Source of the DNA: Stichopus chloronotus | Lineage: Eukaryota > Echinodermata > Holothuroidea > Aspidochirotida > Stichopodidae | Direction of reading: 5' to 3' | DNA length: 64,000 bases | NCBI GenBank assembly: GCA_021234535.1 | Contig: CM037840.1 | Span: 19,842,302-19,906,301 of the forward strand | Shown: piece by piece, positions 1 through 11,500 of the stretch | How positions within the stretch are numbered: the first letter of the stretch is position 1 | Layout of the letters: the number at the start of each line of letters is the position of its first letter | The notes under the pieces: generated by a model | The model's input: the letters and a program-made list of their open reading frames with translations, nothing else | Told to the model about the DNA's origin: nothing | Database searches by the model: none | Position numbers and translations under genes: made by a program

Positions 1-880
1 CTCTTGTAAGCCTGGAATGTGCCCAACTATTTTATGATGGATATGAATTTTGACAAGGAATGAAGACCTAGGGTAATGTTGTGTTTGTACCTTGTACAGT
101 ATGTGTTGTGTTTTTGTATGGTGACTCAGTTACATTCATTATAACAGATAATAGATTATTATGTTTATGGAAGCTCTAGCGCTCCATAAACATATTACTA
201 ACCGAGGGTATGTTATGTTTCATTATCTTTGTCAAAGTTTATATGGAAAAATAGTACATTACCAGACATGTCGTTTACATGGAGTATCTGTTATCATATG
301 CAGATCATAATGACGTAAACAGTCAAAATGATTGGTCAATTCACCAAACAATGTGAATGTGTAGGTATTTCATTTTGGAAACGTATGAATATTGTAGGTT
401 AATCATCATGTACAAGACTAGACATCATGAAATTTTGTGCGATCATTCAGAGATTGTTAGGTTTTAAAAGCAATAAGCAACATTTAAACATGCATTTTTT
501 TTATTTCAACATAATGTATACTTTCCGCCAGTGATGCAATTTGTTCAAATAATACAAAGAACGAATAATAAGACATCAATATCACTTGTTAATTTAAGGA
601 TGCATGCACTTAATGTTGATAGCTGAATGCGGAATATTTACATACAGGTCAGGTGGGCAATCGAACGTGTTACACGTTGAGTGTATGAAATCCTTGGTAC
701 AGTCACGGGGCTGTTAGATACTGTAATAGGGCATGGCAAGATGAAACACATAGGGCCTGCTGATCGTGGTATTGTGCTTGGGAGTTGTTTTTGAGCTGGG
801 TGTTTTGCTTTTTCTTTCGTTTTGTGTCATTTTGGGTGAGGTTTTGGTTTCTCAGTACTCTGGTGGTTAAGTAAAATGAA
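1..880. other. gamma-syntrophin intron, left part
   Basis: AT-rich intron between the unseen PDZ exons and the exon at 5449. I see no exon, RNA gene or recognisable repeat here, apart from AAAATGAA at 873-880. That octamer is the left copy of the target duplication of the element that follows. Confidence 0.5.
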
Positions 881-1760
881 CAGTGGCGGCGCCAGGATGT
901 CAGACTTGGGGGGGACAAAGTGAGGGCAGAGGAAAATGTTGGGGGGCAAAGATTTTCGCGCAAAGCAGGAGGCCTTGCGGGTGGGGTCCAGGGGCCCGCC
1001 TTAGGGCCCCGGGTAGGGTCCAGGGGCAAAGCCCCGGTGGGGGTCCAGGGGGCAAAGCCCCCTGAAGCTCTGAGGTGTTAGCATATCTCTGGGTGGAAAA
1101 TTAAGCACCAAGAGAGGTATATTATTTATTTTTTATATTATTTATTTTTTCGGTTGACGGTACTCCAAGGTTCCCAACTTTTTTCTTTGGGAGTACCATT
1201 TCACATTTACGCGATTCCACCGGGTACACACACATACACACGCACACGCACACGCACACACACACACACACCCATACCCGTTTAGGGCGCCGATCGGGGA
1301 CATGGAGTTTTCCTCACGTAAATGGGGATATCCCCACTTTGCATATGATGTCCACAGTAAGTGGTATTTAGTCTTACATGTATCCCCGATTCACGCCAGA
1401 AACGGGGTTTTGTGTATAATTTTCTACATACATGCACCCCTATACACAGGTATAGATCCATAAAATAGGTAATCGGGGATAAAGTTAGATTCACCTATTA
1501 AATTGAGGGCGCATATCTGATACCCCAATTTGCATTATGTTAAAATATCCAGAAACGGGGGTATCCCCGTTTTTCGGCGTATCCCTGGTTGCAAGCTTGA
1601 AGTTCCTGGGTGTGTCCCCGTTCGGCGGCCTAAACAACCCCACACACACACACACACACACTTAGGCTACATACACTTCCATTCCATTCCTATATTTAGG
1701 AAAACAACGACATTTTTGATTCCTTGCCGAAGGCAGAGGAATCTATGCGATGGTGATGTC

Positions 1761-1792
<32 letters not shown>

Positions 1793-1812
1793 GCGGTGTG
1801 ACGCCTGCTTGT

Positions 1813-2520
1813 AAACACGATATCTCAAGAAGCATAACTCTGAGTGATCTCATACTTGGCATGTAGATTGCGCTTATTGAGTAGATGATCCCTATTATTT
1901 TTGGTGGAGGTCAAAGGTCATTTGGGATCACTAGAGGTCAAAAGGTAAATACCTTGAAAATTGCTTGTAAACACGATATCTCCAGAATCGTAACTCTGAG
2001 TGATCTCATACTTGGCATGAAGGTTGCCCTTATTGAGTAGATGATCCCTATTGTTTTTGGTGGAGGTCAAAGGTCATTTGGGGTCAACATGGGTCAGATT
2101 GTGAAAACCTTGTAAACATGATATCTCAAGAAAGGAAGCTTGTAGAAATCTCATGTCTAGTATGTAGTTGTACCATGTTGAGTAGAGGAACCCTATTGTT
2201 TTCAGTGGAGGTCAAAGGTCATTTGGGGTCAACAGGGGTCAAATTGTGAAAACCATGTAAACACGATATCTCAAGAAGAGAAGCTTGAGCAGATGTCATA
2301 CGAAGTATGTAGGTGTATCTTATTGAGTGCAAGGGTCACCAGAGGTCAGAAGGTAAATACCTTGAAAATTGCTTGTAAACACGATATCTCCAGAACAACA
2401 AATGTGAGAGATCTCATAGTTAGCGTGTGGTTTGCCCATATCGAGTAGATGATCCCTATTTTTTTTTTGGCAGAGATGAAAGCTCATTTGGGGTCATGGG
2501 AGGTCAAAATGTGCAAAACT
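1813..2520. repeat. minisatellite of about 120-155 bp units
   Basis: At least five diverged units, each starting near GTAAACACGATATCTC (about 1813, 1967, 2111, 2256, 2375). They continue through GATCCCTATT and GGAGGTCAAAGGTCATTTGG. Weaker units occur at 3730-4010. Degenerate relatives in inverted orientation lie at about 28540-29170 and 38270-38610, so the unit is dispersed as well as tandem. Confidence 0.8.
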
Positions 2521-3030
2521 TGAATCTACAATATTTAAAGAACTTCTAGTGAATTTTATACTTGTAATGTAGAATCCTCTTGTTGATTTGAGAACTTCTT
2601 TTAGGACATACCAACATAGTCTCTTTGATAACCATAAAGAAAAGATGAAGACAACATTAAATTTGGTATCAAAGATTATTATTTGGCAAACCTGCCACTG
2701 TCCTCATAAGGACATGTGAGCATTCATGAATTGTAAATTGGAATTGATTAAATATACCATGGGTTATTAGCTTTATAAAAAGAACTAAATTACTGATCAT
2801 TTGGATCAAATACCCTTGAGCGTGCATGAACTGTAATTGCTTAATTGAATGAATCAAATTGTAACTGACCCACCTCTGTTCAAATTGGTCTCTGTTATCT
2901 GACATAATTTATCACAGTTGACTGCCAGTAGAAACCACAATGTCCAGAATAAATCATACAGTCTGTTGAGCCAGGTGCTTAATGGACTTAACCATTTACT
3001 TTATAAACAGTGTCTCTGTTTAGCCCTTAA

Positions 3031-3380
3031 AGGGAAATAGGGCGTTGGTTTTACAGAAAACAACCATATTTTTAAAACCATTATTTGTGGACATAGAATG
3101 ATAGATTATTCAAAATAATGAATTACAGCCTTATAGCCTTATTTTCAAGGAATAAGATTCTCACAGATCAGAAATTTAGTTATTTGTTGCTCAACAATAA
3201 TTTGTTCACCCAAACTTTTTAAAATTCAAATGATGCATCCGTTACTCATCACATGCATAATGTTTTGAGGAGATGAAGCTTTGACAGATATTTATTGATG
3301 AGACTGAACGGTTTAACAATGGTTGAAGCGAATTTCTTTGTACGCCGTGTTGGTGTATTCTAAACGCCCTTTTTCACTTT
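3031..3380. mobile_element. TTAA-type MITE, older copy
   Basis: The left end is TTAA then AGGGAAATAGGGCGTTGG. The right end is decayed (AAACGCCCTTTTTCACTTTA). It is colinear over about 350 bp with the intact copy at 51108-51453, sharing GATGAGACTGAA and TCACCCAAACTTTT. It sits inside the 881-4418 element, so it inserted later or was captured with it. Confidence 0.75.
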
Positions 3381-4418
3381 ACAGTAGTTCAGGTAAGCTT
3401 TGAACAAGTGACTACTGTGTATCAAACCAGGGAAACTTGTACTGTGTGTTGTGTCTTTAAGTAGACTAAAGGCAAAATTGCAAGTCATGCTAGATTCTGG
3501 TTCAATAGGGTTATCCGTTTTTGCTAATTTTCAAGGACCTCATAGCCATTGGGAAGGGCATCACGCCAAAAAATCAAATACGGAAGAGCTGCCACCAATA
3601 GCTGTAACTCGACAAAATAAAGTGCTATAATTTTGATTAAAAAAACATGTTTACCTTTTTATCAAGTTATTAGACATGACAAAATATAATTTGTTCCCCT
3701 GCAGCATCTTATCCGTTTGGGAGTTTTCTCATGTTTGTGTAGGTCAAAGGTTATTTGGGGTGACAAAAGGTCAAAACCTTGTATACATGATATTTTAAGG
3801 GTGATAAATGTGAGGGATGTTATACTTAAATTGTGAATTGTTCATATTTAGCATGTTGATGGCCATATAGGGTAGGTGATCCCTATTGTTGTAAGTGGAG
3901 GTGAAAGGTCATTTTGAGTCACGAGATTTCAAAAGGTTTTGACCTTACTAAGATGGTATCTCAAGTATTATAACTGTGTGGGATCTCATGCTTGTCGTTT
4001 GGGCGATTCATGTTTGTTACAATATATATCTTGAGGCAAGGAATCCCTAAGCCTTTTGGCTTTCTAGTTATATTTAGGAAAACGACCACCTACCCGACCT
4101 TCCCTTATGCTGGACGGTAAACATGCCAGAGAAAATTTGTCTGACCAGGCTGGCCTACTATTGCAGTGGCTACGGGCATGATATTAAAACTGGCAGCCTG
4201 TGTAACATAAATTAGGCATTAATTAATCATGGTGCCCCGGAAGCTGTTCCTATTCAGTCCAATGCCAATACATAGTTTTGTGATTAATTTTGGATGAGTA
4301 CAAGATCTGATTGGGAAGGGTGAGAGCAACTGGGAGGGGGGCAACTGGGGGGCAAGGAAAAAATCTGGAGGGGCAAATGCCCCCTCATCCCCCCCCCCCC
4401 CCAGTAGCGCCGCCACTG

Positions 4419-5448
4419 AAAATGTAGTAGGCAGACTGACAGAGAGAGAGAGCTAGACTGAGCCCTCGAACCATCCGTGAGCTCCAGTACATGGCCTGCA
4501 CTTATTAGTCCGAGTTCACTTCCAGCAGAGTGTAAAGGGCTAAGTCCGTGTAATGGAGCATGGCCCTATTGGCCTTCCTCTCCCTTTCTCCTCTGCCTCA
4601 TCTCCTCTCCACCTCTCTCCCTCTTCCTGTTTATATCACACCTCTTTTTGAACAAAATGTTTTGTTCTTTGCCACAGTTTTAAATAATTTGCCTTGCCCT
4701 TCACTTATCACCATAACTGAGTCTAAAATAACTGTTCACAGTGGTATAGTTTCTCTTGAATAATACCCATCTTTGAAGACCATTACCAAGGCATCATGCA
4801 GTTTTGATTAAATTCAACATAAACAGCTTCCACAAACAGGCTCAACTTTTTCTGACCCATAAATATATTCTGCAGTTTCAATCTTCAATTCTTCTAAAAA
4901 TCTTTTTGGGTCAAGTCAAACTATTTTGCTTTGATTGTGTTGAAATGTGTTACATTTAAGATGAACCAGACCCTTGGTTATGTTCACATTAATGTTGTCT
5001 TGCAATCAGCACCTTTTATACACTTTAATGCCATTGTCAGAATGTAATTCATTCCATTTTGTTAACATCATTTGAAGAAGCCTTGCTCTATACCTCCCAG
5101 CTTTTCTCAACCCTTACTGACAATGATTATTTCCTGATAATGTTATAGAGCGCAGTGAAAAGATACTTTTGAACGTCATCTTTCATCGTTGGTGATTTTG
5201 GGGAGCTGTTGCACTATTGCAGGTGCTGTAGGAATGAAGATTATACATAACAATAATCGTTTGCTGTCCAATATTGCCAAAAAAAAAAACAAGGTCAAAT
5301 TGAGAAGTAAAATTTTCTTGCTTCATTTGTTGATATTAAAAAAGTAGATTGTGTGAGGAATTTGCCAGCTAGACATTTTCAAATGTTTTTTAAGAAAAAT
5401 AATGAAAAGTGTAATTAATGGACATTGTTTTGTATTTATTATTTGCAG
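4419..5448. other. gamma-syntrophin intron, right part
   Basis: Contains the right target-duplication copy (AAAATGTA), a short GA repeat at 4439-4452 and a poly-A run near 5280. I see nothing else recognisable. Confidence 0.4.
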
Positions 5449-5525
5449 CTAAACTAGCAGACAGGGGAAAAGAGGAAATCAGTAACCATGACGATAGCTC
5501 AGACAGTAACATGGATGGTTGGCAG
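5449..5525 (+). CDS. SNTG: gamma-syntrophin exon: acidic linker
   Basis: The acceptor is TTTGCAG and the donor CAG|GTACAT. The first two bases complete a codon, then the exon reads a polar stretch containing NHDDSSDSNMDGWQ. This matches the low-complexity linker between PDZ and PH1b. Assignment rests on frame continuity with the next exon, since the linker itself is poorly conserved. Confidence 0.72.
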
Positions 5526-8500
5526 GTACATACTGATCCCTCAGTATTCAAATTTTAAAAACAGTCATATGCGTGTTAATGTTTCCATTGCTGTAATTTC
5601 AATGTTTTTGTGTTGTGTGAAGGTACAAATTATCGTTACATACTACATTATTATTTAGTACTTATTTCTCTGTATGTAATAGTTATTTACAAAGAACCTC
5701 TTAAGATTTCTTTTATTCATTCATGGAATGTGAACATTTGCTACATTAATTACTGACAAATCTAGTATGAAACATGGAAATCAGTCCTTAAGCTATTTTG
5801 GTTAGTTAAAGTAATGCATCAGCTGCTTGGAAAATGTTCATAAAAATTATTTAAGATTGGAGAATTCCTTTCAAATTCATCTGAATTTGTGACTGATCTC
5901 TCTCTGTTGACCAGACGAGGAATGCCACCATTTCTCTTCCTGAAGATGATTCACCGGAGGCAAACCAACCAAAGCTACAGAAGAGATGGGTGGACGTAGG
6001 TACCATACCTTTACAAATGGCCAGGGTCACGAGATACCAACAAGGAACTGACAAATTGAGGTATAACATGACACTTGACACTAATCAGCGGTATCGACTC
6101 CAATCATGACAGGGTTTCCCCTGGTACTTAATTGCGGAGGCAGCCGCCTCGCAACTTTTCAAGACCGCCTCGCCGTAAAGTGCCGTAATTACCGCCTCTT
6201 GTGTTCATATCCAGGGTTGGAAAAAGTTGGGAAGCCAGAGGCTCCTTCCCGTGAAATTTTGCGTCTCGCGGGAAATCCGCTTCTGTTCTTCTGGCCACGT
6301 TTATCTTGTACATACCATGCTTGTACATACCATGCTTGTTTCGCGAACTTTCGATCACAGAATGGTAGAGATCACACATGTGGTTTCCTAAATAGTTTGG
6401 GTGTCCGAAAATAGTCCGAAAATAGTCCGAAAATAACTGGTAAATAAATCCATTCAAATGTGTATCCCAAATGCCCCATCCACGTTCAATCTTCAACAAA
6501 ACTTGAAGTAAATTACTATTCCTGTAATAGGATGCCCTTATTTTTCGCTCATGATAAATATATGTGAAAAACAACGTTGGCAAATGTTTCCGGAAGATCC
6601 TACGTATACCTCCTCAATACTACATTCAGTGTCAATTAAAAAGCATAAGCATAGGCCTGCCTGCAAACGCAAATTATCCACAGAATGACAGATAGCGGAC
6701 ATATTGCAACCCACAGAAATACAAAAATGTACGCATATTTCTTTGTCCAAAACCCTTCACGAAACCAATAGTCTGCTTCTTCAAACCTTTAGTCTAACAT
6801 TTTTAAGTGACTAGTTTCAATGAACAAAACAATAAAAGAAAAATTTCAATGTTCCTTGAAAAACTCTGGAACCAGAACTTACAAAATTCCGCTCATTCCC
6901 TGTAATATGGAAATATGAATTGCCAAGGTGGTTAGGCTATTCAATATACACCCACTGCGTTAGGATATCATTACTTAAAATTTTTGGAAGGCTGCACACG
7001 ATCTTACGTGATTTTTTTGACGAAACTTTTAGGGACATTTCAACTTCAAAAATGTATGTAATAAAGTTTACTCTACATGACATGTGCAACATTTCATAGA
7101 ACGTTTTGATTTTGAAGCAATATCAATGATTTTGTTCTGATCGAACTATCGTGTTTGCACCCGATACAGTAACATTTTCAACTTAGAGAGTTGAAATTTA
7201 GCATGGATTTCAAATGATTCGGACACGTCTAAAAACGCTGAAATCGCTGAGTTTTCGGGTGCAAAGCACCCGGAAACTGGACCCTTACCGGGATCGTCCA
7301 TGGACCCCACAAGTGGCCCATTGACCCCACGCTGGTATGACAATCGCTTCGATATGGAATGACGCCTACGGCGTCATGTTAGGACTGGCGGGAAATCCAA
7401 CTATATTGTAAATAGCCTCCCGGGAAATTTACGCTTTTTCCAGCCCTGTTTATATCATGGTCAAAATCCTAGAATCACCCACTCTTGGAGAAAACCCACT
7501 AAGTACAGATTTGAACCCAAAATTCATGGTGGCATCAAGTAATTCGCCCTCACCGCCTCATACTCTGAAAAACCTAGGGGAAACCCTGCATGACATGCTT
7601 GTTCTGGTTGTGCCTCAATATTTAATCTTGATAATATTATGTTGAGATGTACTTAATGTGCATCGATGGATAGTGATCTAATTTACTGGCTGGATGTGTA
7701 AGTAGTTAATGAAAGTATAGCTGTTACTTGTTTCCCTCATTATAAATTAGGGGGCCTTGAAGGGAGGGGGCTGGGACAGTAACAGCATAGTAAGCTAACT
7801 TTGCACATTTAAAATTAGGAATTTAACAGACTACAAAGAGTCTCTTTTGAGCATTGTTTTAATCTGCTTCAACAACTTCAAGCCTGCCTTCCAATTTCTC
7901 TGAAGTACTGTTTATTTGTGTTAAAGAAGAAAGAGGACCAACCGCCATCTTTGTCTGGAATACTGTATGCATGTGAACATCCCCCTCTTATTACCCTCCC
8001 ATTCTTAATTCTCAGCTCCTCAACCTACCTACCCTGGTGATTTTACAGTTAATGGGGAGTACAAATCTTAAATTTAGTGTACCCTCTGACATAATTTTTG
8101 CGTGTGGTTGTGTGTGTGTGTAACTGTGTGTATAACTGTGTGGAAGGAGGAGTGCTGGTGGGGTAGGGGGCAAAGAAGATGTGAGGAAGCTGGAATATTT
8201 GTCCTACTCCACATATTGTATTTAGTGTTCAGTTTTAGAAAAAAATTGTGTTGACATGAATTATAGAAGGTGTTCTTTGGTTTGTTGAGGAAAGTTTGTG
8301 AAATCCATCCTTGTTCATAAAAGCGGTGTATTAAGTTGTAAATTTAGACTTAATCATAAGATAAGTTTAATAGCAAATCCTCTTTCTGTGGAATATATTT
8401 CTTAGTTTCTTTCAAACAATTTTTGTTCTTACAATTTGAATTTTTAATTGCAACAAAAAAAAATGTCTAGAAAAGGAGTTTAATGATTTGTTTTATACAG

Positions 8501-11500
8501 AATAATTTGGAGTTCTCCTCAATGATCAGATTTAATGGTCTACTAAGTCATTTGTCTATTATTTTTGTCTATTTTTTTTTTCTTTCTCAGGGCCAGAGGC
8601 TTTGAGGTTATAGCAATGAACGGTGCCTCATCTGGCTTGTTGATTTGTCAAAATGCTGTAGAGGTTGCTGACTGGACCAGAGCCATTAGTGCAAATATTG
8701 CAACAGTTAATGCTCAGGCTGTGAGTGGTTAACGAAAGTTGTCCTTTCTTTGATATGTAAATAAACGTCTTTTAGCAAATTAAATGTATCCGTAGCAACC
8801 ATCTAATTGGTGAGACTGGACAAGACAAAAAGGGTCTATCATTTTGTAAATATGTGTAAATGAAAATATGTATCATTAGGTTTGATTGTTGCCTATTGCT
8901 TGCAAGTGAGATCTTAACAGTCAAGTTTTCTGTTTGTTATTTCAGATTAAAGTTGCAAACTCTCTTCTTTCGGCTTCGGACCATGTGAGCATATTATTCC
9001 ATTTCTTCTCTGACACTGACTTTACCTTCAATAGAACTTTGTTCATACAGTTTGGGTCAGATTTGTTTTATATCTACCACCAACATATCATTTCCAGTAA
9101 TGTTTGCAATTGTGATATGTTTGTATGATTATAATGTGTGCTGAGATTGTAACTGTGCACATAATTTTTCAATGCTGTTATCACCAAGTTGCTAAAAGAA
9201 CTATGGGATGAATATGCATTGTGATTATGGATATTTAAGTTTTTTTTTGTGATGTCAGACTTTCTTAAAGACCTTTATATAGTAACATATTTAATTCCAC
9301 TTTGAAATGGTTGATTAGCCTTTACTTAGCAGAAATGTATTAATGTTATAATCACACCTGGTAGTAACATCTTTAACTCCACCCACCCGGTGTATATTCA
9401 GGGTGGTATGCCTATCACTAGGGTTGATCAACACTGACTTAGATGCAGTGTAGAAATGTGTAATCACACTTGGTAATAACATGATTGACTCCACCCATAC
9501 ATGCATATTCAAGGTGTTTCAGGTAACTTTGATTAGCACTTACTCAGCAGCAGTGTATTAACATTATGATCACACCTGGTAAAAACATGGATAACTCTGT
9601 GCACACACACAATACATATGCAAGGTGTTAGAACAACATTAGGCCTGATCAGCACTTACTTAGCAGCAGTGCATTAATGTTACGATCACACCTAGTAATA
9701 ACATGATTGACTCCACCCTCACAATACATATTCAAGTACTTACACATATCACTAGGTTTGATCAACACTGACTTTGTAAGGAAAAACAGTTCTTTGGTTA
9801 AAGATACTCTTGCCAACCTCTTGTTGGGCCTCCCAGAGTTTCTCCGGTGATTTGTTTCTCAGGCACGGAATGTTGACATGTTTTGATTCTGTTGATGGCT
9901 CATTTCGTCAGTTTCCTGATTAAAGGGACACTTCAAAATGTTAGTTAAGGACGTTTTGCAACATTTTCCTGCATACTCATCACATGCAAATGTGGATTTT
10001 CTTTGTGATGTTAGAAACCAAAGATACAAGTGTACTTTGGTTTATGAGAAGACTTTGCTGGCTGTAAAAATAGGTAGACTTGTGACAACCATATATCAAC
10101 TTTAGTAAGAAACTGACTTGTTTGGATTGACAGTTTATGAAACACATATATCTTCTGCTGAAACTATTTCATTAGCGTTGCAGACCAGCCTCACAAAAGG
10201 AACTTTCAGAAAAGGCTTGTTTAAAGGCAGTTTATGTAACACATTGTGTCTGCATTTAAATCGTTCATAAAATGGTAACTCATCCCGCTCGCCTATTCAT
10301 GTATATAGTTATCATCTCCTGGTGACAAATATTTTTCATCTTGAAAGTGAGATGTTAGAATTTTGTATTCACAAATGAATGCAAAAGTTTGAAAATTTAC
10401 CTTTAAGGCTGTCAACTTAAATCTTAGAAAACTAAAGAATACATACAAAATTAGAGAAAGAACATTTATTTTTAGTTCAAGACAGCTATGCCATAAAGTA
10501 AACCTTCTACCTTATGTTATGAATCTGCAAACAAGAAAGCTTTCATGCCAAACCAAAGAAAGAGTATCACTTCGAGTATCACTTCGTGTCGTGTACCGTC
10601 AAGAACATTTGTCTGCGGTGTCTTGTGATAAATCGTAATTTTTGTTGTTTTTTGTTGTTTTGAGGTACAGTATTGCTTTAACATTCTTGGATGGTATGTA
10701 GGATTTAGAGTGTTCTGAAACAGTTTTTGACTGTCAGACTAATGCCATGATTGCCCTGGTAAATATATTTGTGGTTCAATATAATGGCTTAAATTATTTG
10801 ATACTGCAATAGACAAGCAAAGGCTAAAATATGGAATTAAAATCACACTTAACGATTATCTTAACTTTTGTTAATGAGCACACTTTTTTGGTTACATTTA
10901 AACATGACTTTCTGTTTTTCAGTTGTGTAAACAGGGAAGTAAAATTCAGTTTTGAGATTGGTTGCTATGGCGGAATAGATGCTAGTAACTGCCTACACGT
11001 TAGCACACTGCATGTAGTTCTTCCTGGCATAGTTGCAATGGAGTGTGATGCAGTTGTGACTATGTTGTGTGACATGTAAATTACTGTGTTATGTAGATAT
11101 ATGATGGCGTTGTGGGACAGGTGTATTGCGGTGTCACAACGGTGTGGTATGAAGGTGCAATTCAGTATCATACTGGCACAATGCAGAATAATGCAATATC
11201 ACATAGGTGCAGTACCACATAGCTGCAATATCACATAGATGCAATATCACATAAATGCAATATCACATAAGTGCAGAATCACATGGGTATGGTATCACAG
11301 GGTGCAATATCACATATATGCAGTGTCACATAGGTGCAGTGTCATATAGGTACAGTATCACATAGACATAATATCACATGGGTACAATATCACAGTTGCA
11401 GTGTCACATAGGTGTAGTGTCACATGGGTGAAGTATCACATATGTGCAGTATCACATAGGTGCAGCATCGCTTGGATACAGTATCACATGTGTGCAGTAT

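Larger units (their letters stand above)
881..4418. mobile_element. hAT-like DNA transposon, non-autonomous, 3.5 kb
   Basis: The left end reads CAGTGGCGGCGC and the right end GCGCCGCCACTG, a perfect 12-bp terminal inverted repeat. It is flanked by AAAATGAA and AAAATGTA, a 7/8 match to an 8-bp target duplication as made by hAT transposases. Both subterminal regions are rich in G runs and GGGGCAAA words. No transposase ORF is present. The interior holds CA/GT microsatellites (1220-1272, 1640-1663, 1759-1792), a roughly 150-bp tandem array and an inserted TTAA element at about 3031-3380. The 3.5 kb could also be two related insertions sharing these ends. Confidence 0.62.

Noticed and set aside
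6128..6583. 151-codon minus-strand open frame
   Set aside because: It runs across the ends of two nested DNA transposons and resembles no transposase.
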